In this document: positions 1-5,141 of the stretch, in pieces
Layout of the letters: every line of letters starts with the position of its first letter
Position numbering within the stretch: position 1 is the stretch's first letter
Assembly (NCBI GenBank): GCA_950059165.1
Contig: CATLUC010000051.1
Coordinates: 1-10,973, forward strand
Origin: an uncultured Clostridium sp.
Lineage (GTDB): Bacteria > Bacillota > Clostridia > TANB77 > CAG-508
Length of the DNA stretch: 10,973 nucleotides
Reading direction: 5' to 3'
Position numbers and translations under genes: made by a program
The notes under the pieces: model-generated
Told to the model about the DNA's origin: nothing
Databases searched by the model: none
The model's input: the letters and a program-made list of their open reading frames with translations, nothing else

Positions 1-2
1 CA

Positions 3-158
3 ATAAATATAGTAAGGGAAGATAGAAATTTATTGTTAAAATTAGTAGAAGAATTAAATGAGAAGACTAATATAACAAATAAAGAGATAGCTTATTTATT
101 AAAAATAAATAAAAACACAGTAACAAAGATAATGAAAAAAATACATGAAGGTAAATAA
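3..158 (+). CDS. C-terminal fragment of a helix-turn-helix protein, possibly a REP-associated transposase
   Basis: Only the last 51 codons are present, because the gene enters from the left edge; it ends in TAA at 156-158. Seen directly: a charged helix (VEELNEK), then NITNKEIAYLLKINKNTVTK, which reads as a helix-turn-helix, then a short basic tail. A helix-turn-helix at the extreme C-terminus after an R-x-x-R/D-rich stretch is common in clostridial Y1-type, REP-associated (RAYT-like) transposases. That would fit the REP-like inverted sequences nearby at 196-226 and 2040-2360. The catalytic HUH and Tyr motifs would lie outside the window, so this assignment is inference. A small transcriptional regulator or a sigma-70-like region 4 tail is the main alternative. 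It has no evident link to the sporulation genes downstream. Confidence 0.5.
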   Translation: MNIVREDRNLLLKLVEELNEKTNITNKEIAYLLKINKNTVTKIMKKIHEGK

Positions 159-195
159 CAAATCAGAAAGCCTTAATATTTGATATAAAAAGAAT

Positions 196-226
196 AGGAT
201 TTTGGAGCCGTCCCTAAATCCTAGGG
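196..226. repeat. small REP-like hairpin sequence after the fragmentary gene
   Basis: Two overlapping stems are visible. AGGATTT (196-202) pairs with AAATCCT (216-222), and CCCTA (212-216) pairs with TAGGG (222-226). The complementary strand contains GGGACGGCTCC, which resembles the GGGGACGTTTC start of the 50-bp arms at 2040 and 2360. There is no T-run after it, so it is a weak terminator candidate. I read it as a degenerate REP-like sequence associated with the upstream gene; that link is inference. Confidence 0.35.
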
Positions 227-231
227 AAAAA

Positions 232-258
232 TGTCGAAAACTTCTCAAGAAACGACAA
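232..258. promoter_or_regulatory. putative Spo0A boxes upstream of spoIIAA
   Basis: TGTCGAA at 232-238 matches the core of the Spo0A box (TTGTCGAA). On the other strand AACGACAA (251-258) reads TTGTCGTT, a near match. Both lie about 20 to 45 bp upstream of the -35 box of the spoIIAA promoter. Spo0A~P activates the spoIIA operon in both bacilli and clostridia, so the placement makes sense. A 13-bp direct repeat (AAAACTTCTCAAG at 237-249, AAAACTTCTTAAG at 257-269; one mismatch, 20 bp apart) overlaps the boxes and puts equivalent positions on the same face of the helix. Confidence 0.6.
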
Positions 259-277
259 AACTTCTTAAGTTTTACTC

Positions 278-306
278 TTGGAAAAATATGGAAAAGAGTT
301 TATAAT
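278..306 (+). promoter_or_regulatory. sigma-A-type promoter of the spoIIA operon
   Basis: The -35 box is TTGGAA (278-283), followed by a 17-bp spacer and the -10 box TATAAT (301-306). Transcription would start near 313, leaving a leader of about 28 nt. The shape is vegetative sigma-A rather than sigma-H: there is no AGGANNT...GAAT pair at the right spacing. In B. subtilis spoIIA is sigma-H-dependent, whereas clostridial spoIIA can be driven by Spo0A with the main sigma factor. Confidence 0.65.
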
Positions 307-340
307 ACAAAAGAAACACGTATGAGAAGGGAGAGGTTAA

Positions 341-646
341 ATGGAATCTAAATTTTATGAAGAGGACAAGCTTTTAATATTTACAATTACAGAAGAAATT
401 GATGACTGTAGTGTACAAAAGATAAGGAGGATAGCAGATTATGAAATTGAAAGATATATGCCTAAAAGAATTATATTTGATTTTGATTGTGTCACTTTCA
501 TGGATAGTGCAGGAATAGGAATGATAATTGGAAGATACAAATTTGCTAATATGATAGGTGCAACATTAGAAATTAGAAATCTAAATGCAAGTGTAAAAAG
601 AATTTTTGAAATGAGTGGAATTTTAAAATTAGTTTCAGTTGCATAA
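341..646 (+). CDS. spoIIAA: anti-sigma F factor antagonist SpoIIAA
   Basis: SpoIIAA is a STAS-domain anti-anti-sigma factor. Unphosphorylated, it binds SpoIIAB and releases SigF in the forespore; SpoIIAB inactivates it by phosphorylating one serine. The 101-residue protein is a single STAS domain, slightly shorter than the roughly 117-residue Bacillus protein. The signature FMDSAGIGMIIGRYK is present, and Ser56 in the DSAG motif is the predicted phosphorylation site (the counterpart of Ser58 in B. subtilis). The ATG at 341 follows AAGGGAGAGG (328-336). The gene is first in the spoIIAA-spoIIAB-sigF group, behind a Spo0A-box/sigma-A control region. In B. subtilis these cistrons are tightly coupled; here 101 nt separate spoIIAA from spoIIAB. 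Assignment is secure from motif and synteny. Confidence 0.96.
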   Translation: MESKFYEEDKLLIFTITEEIDDCSVQKIRRIADYEIERYMPKRIIFDFDCVTFMDSAGIGMIIGRYKFANMIGATLEIRNLNASVKRIFEMSGILKLVSVA

Positions 647-688
647 TAAAATATGTTTAGTTTTGTATAAATGAAACAATAAAATGTA

Positions 689-720
689 AGGTTTATAGGT
701 AAATCCTAAATAAAAAACCT
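689..720 (+). other. intercistronic hairpin between spoIIAA and spoIIAB
   Basis: AGGTTT (689-694) can pair with AAACCT (715-720), and inside it TAGG (696-699) pairs with CCTA (705-708), giving one nested stem. No U-run follows, so it does not look like a terminator. It could stabilise or process the mRNA, or adjust the spoIIAA:spoIIAB ratio; that is inference. Confidence 0.35.
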
Positions 721-747
721 AAATATATAATACAAGGATTTTGAATA

Positions 748-1224
748 ATGAAAGAAATTTTTGAAAATGAAATGAAATTAGAGTTTATTAGTAAGGCAAC
801 AAATGAAGCTTTTGCAAGGGTTGCAGTAGCTGCTTTTGTGGCACAGTTAGACCCAACAATTGAAGAAATTTCAGACATAAAAACAGCAGTTTCAGAAGCT
901 GTTACAAATTGTATTATTCATGGATATGAAAACAAACAAGGAATTGTTAAAATTGTTGGACATTTAAAAGAAAATGAAGTAATACTTGAAATTTCAGATA
1001 AAGGCAAAGGTATTGAAAATGTTGAAATAGCCAAAGAACCATTATATACAACAAAACCAAATTTGGAGAGGTCTGGAATGGGTTTTACTATTATGGAAAG
1101 TTTCATGGATAGTATGGAAATTGAGTCTATTGTTGGGCTTGGAACAAAAGTAACAATGAGTAAAAAAATAAAGCCAAAATTAGAACAAGAAGATGAAGAT
1201 TTTAAAATGATGACTAAGTGCTAG
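748..1224 (+). CDS. spoIIAB: anti-sigma F factor and serine kinase SpoIIAB
   Basis: SpoIIAB is a GHKL-fold (HATPase_c) protein kinase. With ATP it binds SigF and keeps it off RNA polymerase; it also phosphorylates SpoIIAA. Visible motifs are the N-box SEAVTNCIIHGYE (residues 49-61, with Glu50 and Asn54 as the catalytic/Mg-binding pair), the G1 box DKGKGI, the ATP-lid and G2 segment TTKPNLERSGMGFTIME, and a closing GLGTKVT. At 158 residues it is a little longer than the usual 146: it has four extra residues at the N-terminus and an acidic, lysine-containing tail. The ATG at 748 is chosen because AAGGA (734-738) precedes it at good spacing; the internal Met codon at 772 has no Shine-Dalgarno. 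An 82-nt gap with a hairpin separates it from the sigF start. Confidence 0.96.
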   Translation: MKEIFENEMKLEFISKATNEAFARVAVAAFVAQLDPTIEEISDIKTAVSEAVTNCIIHGYENKQGIVKIVGHLKENEVILEISDKGKGIENVEIAKEPLYTTKPNLERSGMGFTIMESFMDSMEIESIVGLGTKVTMSKKIKPKLEQEDEDFKMMTKC

Positions 1225-1239
1225 AAAAATGAGGGATAA

Positions 1240-1275
1240 GGTTGAAAAAGAATTACAATTTTGGCGTTTTCAACC
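1240..1275 (+). other. intercistronic hairpin between spoIIAB and sigF
   Basis: GGTTGAAAA (1240-1248) pairs perfectly with TTTTCAACC (1267-1275), a 9-bp stem with an 18-nt loop. No T-run follows, so full termination is unlikely. It lies just upstream of the sigF Shine-Dalgarno (GAGGG, 1296-1300) and could mark an mRNA processing or stability point between anti-sigma and sigma cistrons. The function is inferred. Confidence 0.4.
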
Positions 1276-1306
1276 ATTGTGCCTAAAAAAGGAATGAGGG
1301 TTAAAG

Positions 1307-2039
1307 ATGTACGAAAATGATATAGAACTGATAAAAAAAGCCCAAGCACGGAGATAAATTAGAATTAGAAAAACTAATGAAACAAAATAATGGATTAATA
1401 TGGAGTATTGTAAAAAGATTTAATGGAAGAGGTTATGAATTAGAAGACTTATATCAAATAGCATGTGTAGGGTTTATAAAATCAATAAAAAAATTTGATA
1501 CAAACTTTGAAGTTAAATTATCAACTTATGCTGTACCATATATGATGGGTGAAATTAAAAGATTTATACGAGATGATGGTATGGTTAAGGTAAGCAGAAG
1601 CATGAAAGAATTAAGTATTAAAATTAAAGAATTACAAAAAGAATATTTTTATAAAAAAGGGGAAGAAATAAGTATAAACAAAATAGCAAAAGAGTTAAAA
1701 ATATCACGAGAAGATATTGTTTTAGCTATGGAATCAGCTAATTATGTGGAATCTATTGAAGGAAGTAACTATACTAATCAAAAAGATGGAAATAAAATAA
1801 GTTTAATAGAAACACTTTCAAATAATCAAGATGAAGAAGAAATAATTACTAATAAATTAGCTATTAATCAACTGATTGAAAATTTAGAGGAAAGAGACAA
1901 AGAGATTATTTTATTACGATTTTATAAAGAAAAAACACAAGCACAAGTAGCAAAAATTTTAGGAATTACGCAAGTACAGGTTTCAAGAATAGAACGAAAA
2001 GTTTTAGGCAATATGAGAAATAAACTAGCAGAAGTTTAG
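1307..2039 (+). CDS. sigF: RNA polymerase sigma-F factor, with an apparent +1 frameshift near the 5' end
   Basis: SigF is the first forespore-specific sigma factor and the target of SpoIIAB. The long open frame (from the ATG at 1377) has sigma region 2.1-2.2 (GYELEDLYQIACVGFIKSIK), region 2.3-2.4 (STYAVPYMMGEIKRFIRDDG, then KVSR), region 3, and a region 4.2 helix-turn-helix (TQAQVAKILGITQVQVSRIE). However, ATG 1377 has no ribosome binding site and drops region 1.2. ATG 1307 has GAGGG six bases upstream and reads MYENDIELIKKAQ, the expected SigF N-terminus, before hitting TAA at 1355. The next frame continues HGDKLELEKLMKQNNGLIW straight into the main frame. One extra base, for instance in the CCC run at 1341-1343, explains this. 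The repaired protein would be 243 residues, against about 255 in Bacillus. It could be a real mutation or a base-call error. Confidence 0.93.
1333..1347 (+). other. sigF: frameshift site in sigF
   Basis: The stretch holds seven A residues (1333-1339) and then GCCC. Upstream codons read ATA AAA AAA GCC CAA in the 1307 frame; downstream codons read CAC GGA GAT AAA from 1347 in the 1377 frame. Removing one C gives LIKKAKHGDKLE, a typical sigma-factor sequence. There is no obvious programmed +1 slippery site with a stop next to it: the zero-frame stop is three codons further on, at 1355. An indel or a sequencing error is therefore likelier than recoding. Confidence 0.75.
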
Positions 2040-2073
2040 GTGCAATTGGGGACGTTTCTTTTTGCACCTTTTT
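2039..2073 (+). terminator. terminator-like hairpin at the end of sigF
   Basis: GGTGCAA (2039-2045, starting inside the sigF stop codon) pairs with TTGCACC (2062-2068) across a 16-nt loop and is followed by TTTTT (2069-2073). The hairpin is formed by the outer arm of the inverted-repeat element itself, so the element may act as a terminator for the spoIIA transcript. The long loop and 7-bp stem make it a modest candidate. Confidence 0.4.
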
Positions 2074-2360
2074 GTGAAATTTGGGACACATCTATGTTTA
2101 AATATATTATTATATATTATTTTTTTAACTCCTTGTATGTCGCAACCTTTGGAAAGAAAAAATTGCAATATAACTAATATGATAATTTATTGTTACGGAC
2201 AATTTTTTCTAGGTGGGTTGCTCCAATCGCACTCGCCTTCGCTCGTTTGGTCGCTTACGCATCGTTTCAAAATAATATATAATAATAGATATAAAAATAT
2301 TATAAGAGAAGTGTCCCCAATGTCACAAAAATGTGCGAAAAGAAACGTCCCCAATTGCAC
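2040..2360. mobile_element. 321-bp nested inverted-repeat (REP/MITE-like) element between sigF and spoIID
   Basis: The outer arms 2040-2089 and 2311-2360 are reverse complements at 46 of 50 positions; both begin GTGCAATTGGGGACGTTTCT when read inward. Inside, a perfect 19-bp pair (2105-2123 with 2269-2287) and an 11-bp pair (2155-2165 with 2200-2210, plus GCAACC 2142-2147 with GGTTGC 2216-2221) continue the symmetry. One strand could therefore fold almost end to end. A locally G+C-rich stretch (about 2211-2265) sits asymmetrically on the right side. It encodes no credible protein. The GGGGACG-type ends resemble repeats mobilised by Y1/RAYT transposases; this link is inference. With the element removed, spoIID would start 24 nt after sigF, which suggests insertion into an operon. 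Confidence 0.75.
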
Positions 2361-2383
2361 CCAGTTAGAGAGGAGAGAAAATA

Positions 2384-3379
2384 GTGAAGAAATTTTTGTT
2401 ATATTTTTTTGCTTTTGTTTTTATCTGTTTTTTATTGCCAGCTATGCTTACTAAGAGAGAAATACCTACAAATGTAAAAGAAGTAGAACAACAAACAGAT
2501 ACGAAAAAATCCAATTATGAATATAAAAGTTATGGAACAATTAAATTATTACATAGTAAAACAGGTCAGGTAGAAGATATTGGTTTAGATACATATTTAT
2601 ATGGTGTGGTTTCAGCAGAGATGCCAGCAGATTATGAACTGGAGGCACTAAAGGCTCAAGCAGTTGTTGCAAGAACTTATACCATTTATAAAATAGAAAA
2701 TAAAAAACATGAAAATGCAGACATTTGCGATGATTCTACTTGTTGCCAAGCTTGGGTTTCAAAAGAGGATAGATTGGCTAGATGGGAAGAAAATAAGAAA
2801 GAAAGCAATTGGCAAAAGATTGAACAATGTGTAAATGAAACTAAAGGAAAAATTATTACATATGAAAATAAACCAATAAATGCTTTTTTTCATGCTAATA
2901 GTGGAGGAACAACAGAACTTCCAGTTAATGTTTGGGGTGGAAGCGATTTTCCATATTTGCAAATAGTAGAAACAGCAGGAGAAGAGGGATATAATCAATA
3001 TGCTTCAGAGGTAGAACTTTTACAAGATGAAGTAATAGAAAAATTGAAGCCAAAATATGGAGATATACAAATTGATTTTTCAAAAGATGATGACATAAAA
3101 ATATTAGAACATACTGATAGTAATCGTGTAAAAACTGTTAAGTTTGGAAATCATGAACTTTCTGGGGTAGAAACAAGAACTATTTTTGGATTAAAATCAA
3201 CTAATTTCGAAATAACAAGGCAGGAAAATAAAATAAAATTTACTGTAAAAGGATATGGGCATGGAGTAGGAATGAGCCAAACAGGAGCAGATAGTATAGC
3301 AAAACAAGGAAAAAATTTTGAAGAGATTATTCATCATTTTTATAGTAATGTAGAAATAAAGGATATAAATTCTATGTAA
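2384..3379 (+). CDS. spoIID: stage II sporulation protein D (SpoIID), peptidoglycan lytic transglycosylase
   Basis: SpoIID cleaves glycan strands as part of the mother-cell DMP machine that thins the septum and drives engulfment. The 331-residue protein starts with a membrane anchor (residues 4-21, LLYFFAFVFICFLLPAML) and is otherwise extracytoplasmic. The SpoIID signature GVVSAEMPADYELEALKAQA is present, with Glu79 as the likely catalytic acid. ICDDSTCCQ (114-122) supplies cysteines like those that bind zinc in C. difficile SpoIID. Near the C-terminus GYGHGVGMSQTGA is the conserved closing motif. The start is GTG at 2384, with AGGAG (2371-2375) eight bases upstream. In B. subtilis the gene is under sigma-E; I see no convincing sigma-E promoter here, and the inverted-repeat element lies directly upstream. 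Length and motifs are normal for the family. Confidence 0.95.
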   Translation: MKKFLLYFFAFVFICFLLPAMLTKREIPTNVKEVEQQTDTKKSNYEYKSYGTIKLLHSKTGQVEDIGLDTYLYGVVSAEMPADYELEALKAQAVVARTYTIYKIENKKHENADICDDSTCCQAWVSKEDRLARWEENKKESNWQKIEQCVNETKGKIITYENKPINAFFHANSGGTTELPVNVWGGSDFPYLQIVETAGEEGYNQYASEVELLQDEVIEKLKPKYGDIQIDFSKDDDIKILEHTDSNRVKTVKFGNHELSGVETRTIFGLKSTNFEITRQENKIKFTVKGYGHGVGMSQTGADSIAKQGKNFEEIIHHFYSNVEIKDINSM

Positions 3380-3382
3380 AAT

Positions 3383-3411
3383 GTATATTCTTCTAAAAAT
3401 AGGAAATACTT
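3383..3411 (+). promoter_or_regulatory. sigma-F-type promoter of the spoIIQ-like gene
   Basis: GTATA (3383-3387), 14 bp, then GGAAATACTT (3402-3411) fits the sigma-F pattern GYATA...GGNNANAHTR at all but the last base. spoIIQ is one of the strongest sigma-F targets in B. subtilis, so both the match and its place fit. Transcription would begin around 3416, with a short leader before the gene at 3442. Confidence 0.65.
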
Positions 3412-3441
3412 GTAATAATAAAACTATTTAAGGAGGATTAT

Positions 3442-4320
3442 ATGAGAAGAGAAAATAGAAGAAAGAATTTGCAAAACAATAATGCAAAGGTGGATAAGGT
3501 TATTTTGTATGCAGGAATAGGTGTAGCAATTTTAGCTGTTATTGTATTTTGTTTATTTATGTATAGTAAAAGTTTGAGTGATGATATGAAAAATAGCACA
3601 ATGAATTTAGAAGAAATGGCTAATATTACTAATAACACACAAAGTGCTAGTACAGAAATTGGAAAAACTGTAGAAGAGTCAAAAAATGAAACACAAAAAT
3701 CAGAAGAAAATAATGCAAATAATGATACAAAAAATGATACAAGCAATAATGCTAATACAAATAATTCAGTAAATACTACAAATAATACATCTAACAAAAG
3801 TCAAAATAAAACAACAAAAAATACTAATACAACAAATGCAAATAATACAGCAAAAGTAACTACTAATATGAAAGAAACAAATCAAAAGGAAGATAAAAAA
3901 GAACCCAAAAAAGAATTGGTTTTTGCAAAGCCAGTAGAAGGTGAGGCAGTAAGAGAATACGCCAAAGATAATTTAATTTATTCTGAAACATTAAAAGAAT
4001 GGACAACTCATATGGGAATTGACATTAAAGCAGATAAAACAACAGTGGTAAAATCAGCAGAAGCAGGAACAGTTAAAACTATAAAAAATGACCCAAGATA
4101 TGGGTTAACAATTATTATTGAACATGAAGATAATTTCCAAACAGTATATTCTAACCTATTAACATCAGAATTTGTAGTAGAAGGCGAAAAAGTAGAAAAA
4201 GGGCAATCAATAGGAACCGTTGGAAATACTGCTGTATTTGAAATTGCAGATGAACCACACTTGCATTTTGAAATATTAAAAGATTCTTTACCAGTAGACC
4301 CTAATATTTATATAAAATAA
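3442..4320 (+). CDS. spoIIQ: SpoIIQ-like forespore membrane protein with LytM/M23 peptidase domain
   Basis: SpoIIQ sits in the forespore membrane, pairs with SpoIIIAH across the septal space and helps engulfment. The 292-residue protein has a basic cytoplasmic start (MRRENRRK), one transmembrane helix (about 19-41), a long Asn/Thr/Lys-rich low-complexity linker (about 60-155) and a C-terminal M23 domain (about 160-290). The LytM zinc ligands all seem present: His190 and Asp194 in HMGID, and His273 and His275 in HLHFE. B. subtilis SpoIIQ lacks a complete set, so this protein may be an active endopeptidase, as discussed for clostridial SpoIIQ. The ATG at 3442 follows AAGGAGG (3430-3436). It lies 62 nt after spoIID and has its own sigma-F promoter. 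A generic M23 envelope peptidase is the alternative, but the position and promoter favour SpoIIQ. Confidence 0.87.
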   Translation: MRRENRRKNLQNNNAKVDKVILYAGIGVAILAVIVFCLFMYSKSLSDDMKNSTMNLEEMANITNNTQSASTEIGKTVEESKNETQKSEENNANNDTKNDTSNNANTNNSVNTTNNTSNKSQNKTTKNTNTTNANNTAKVTTNMKETNQKEDKKEPKKELVFAKPVEGEAVREYAKDNLIYSETLKEWTTHMGIDIKADKTTVVKSAEAGTVKTIKNDPRYGLTIIIEHEDNFQTVYSNLLTSEFVVEGEKVEKGQSIGTVGNTAVFEIADEPHLHFEILKDSLPVDPNIYIK

Positions 4321-4330
4321 TTACAAATAT

Positions 4331-4363
4331 AAAAAATGTCAAAAATATGTTTGACATTTTTTT
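4331..4363 (+). terminator. intrinsic terminator after the spoIIQ-like gene
   Basis: A 13-bp perfect stem (AAAAAATGTCAAA at 4331-4343, TTTGACATTTTTT at 4350-4362) with a 6-nt loop and a T7 run (4357-4363) begins 10 bases after the stop codon. The descending arm also supplies the -35 box of the lexA promoter, so the two signals share bases. Confidence 0.75.
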
Positions 4364-4379
4364 GTTTGTGTGATATTAT
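4351..4379 (+). promoter_or_regulatory. sigma-A promoter of lexA, with overlapping dyad
   Basis: TTGACA (4351-4356) is followed by a 17-bp spacer and TATTAT (4374-4379), which is preceded by TGA (4371-4373), an extended -10. The -35 lies inside the palindrome GTCAAA-N6-TTTGAC (4338-4355). LexA usually represses its own gene, but no GAAC-N4-GTTC box is present here; the palindrome, with GTTT in its right half, is the only candidate operator and is weak by that consensus. Confidence 0.7.
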
Positions 4380-4409
4380 AATAAAAAAATTGGAAATGGA
4401 GTGGTAAAA

Positions 4410-5060
4410 ATGCCAAGAAAAAAGCCAGAATTAAATAAAAGAGAAAAATCAATATTAAAATTCATTGAAAAACAAATTATGACACAAGGATATCCACCAT
4501 CTGTAAGAGAAATTGGAAAAGCTGTAGGATTAAGCTCAACTGCAACAGTACATGGGTATTTAGCAAAACTAGATGAAAAAGGTTATATCAAAAAACAAGA
4601 TAAAAAAGGAAGAACACTAAGACTATTAAAAGGTGGTTCAGGAGAGCCAAAGAAAACATCTAGTAAAGATTTTTATACACAAAAAGAATTAGTAGAAGTT
4701 CCTATTGTAGGTAGAATTACAGCTGGAGAGCCAATTTTAGCAGTTGAAAATGTAACAGATACATTTCCAATACCAATTGACTTTGTGGGAAATTGCGAAA
4801 GCTTCATGCTTACTGTTAGAGGAGAAAGTATGATAGAAGCTGGTATTTTAGATGGAGACTATATATTAGTAAAAAAACAAAATACAGCTAATAATGGAGA
4901 AATTGTAGTAGCATTAATTGGAGACGAAGCAACAGTAAAAACTTTTTATAAAGAAAAAGACCATATTCGTTTGCAACCAGAAAACTCAACTATGGACCCT
5001 ATAATTGTGCCGACTTGCGAGATTTTAGGAAAAGTAGGAGGAGTATTTAGAAAAATGTAG
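4410..5060 (+). CDS. lexA: SOS-response transcriptional repressor LexA
   Basis: LexA represses DNA-damage genes and cleaves itself when RecA filaments form. The 216-residue protein has an N-terminal winged helix (PPSVREIGKAVGLSSTATVH, about 29-48, then GYLAKLDEKGYI) and a C-terminal S24 protease domain. The cleavage site is Ala105-Gly106 in GRITAGEPIL, the nucleophile Ser140 in RGESMIEAG, and the general base Lys177 in EATVKTF. Everything needed for autocleavage is intact and the length is usual. I prefer ATG 4410 to GTG 4401: GGAG (4398-4401) is well spaced for 4410 but overlaps the GTG. The gene is monocistronic, between a terminator-promoter overlap upstream and the dyad/promoter at 5100 downstream. 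Confidence 0.95.
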   Translation: MPRKKPELNKREKSILKFIEKQIMTQGYPPSVREIGKAVGLSSTATVHGYLAKLDEKGYIKKQDKKGRTLRLLKGGSGEPKKTSSKDFYTQKELVEVPIVGRITAGEPILAVENVTDTFPIPIDFVGNCESFMLTVRGESMIEAGILDGDYILVKKQNTANNGEIVVALIGDEATVKTFYKEKDHIRLQPENSTMDPIIVPTCEILGKVGGVFRKM

Positions 5061-5099
5061 AAATACATAAAAATTCACAAAAAATTTACAATTAAAGCA

Positions 5100-5141
5100 T
5101 TGACAAATACACTGTTTCACATATAATGATACAGTGTATTT
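5100..5141 (+). promoter_or_regulatory. strong sigma-A promoter of the ABC exporter operon, with a dyad around the -10 box
   Basis: TTGACA (5100-5105), a 16-bp spacer and TATAAT (5122-5127) are both perfect consensus boxes. An 11-bp inverted repeat, AAATACACTGT (5105-5115) and ACAGTGTATTT (5131-5141), brackets the -10 box and is centred on it. That is a classic position for a repressor operator. The same repeat, followed by extra T residues, could form a terminator for lexA. The regulator is not encoded in this window. Confidence 0.7.

Noticed and set aside
726..731. TATAAT before spoIIAB as a separate promoter
   Set aside because: No -35 box at 16-18 bp upstream; A+T-rich sequence yields such hexamers by chance.
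1229..1297. 22-residue open frame in the spoIIAB-sigF gap
   Set aside because: No Shine-Dalgarno, and the sequence is taken up by the 1240-1275 hairpin; a chance frame.
2062..2454. Open frame of 130 codons between sigF and spoIID
   Set aside because: It runs through the inverted-repeat element and into spoIID in another frame, with no ribosome binding site and no recognisable protein features.
3438..3797. Minus-strand open frames such as this one opposite spoIIQ, and others opposite the ABC genes
   Set aside because: They are antisense shadows of well-supported genes, with no start signals or family features.
4401..4409. GTG start for lexA three codons upstream of the ATG at 4410
   Set aside because: GGAG at 4398-4401 is well spaced for the ATG but overlaps the GTG; the extra MVK is not typical of LexA.
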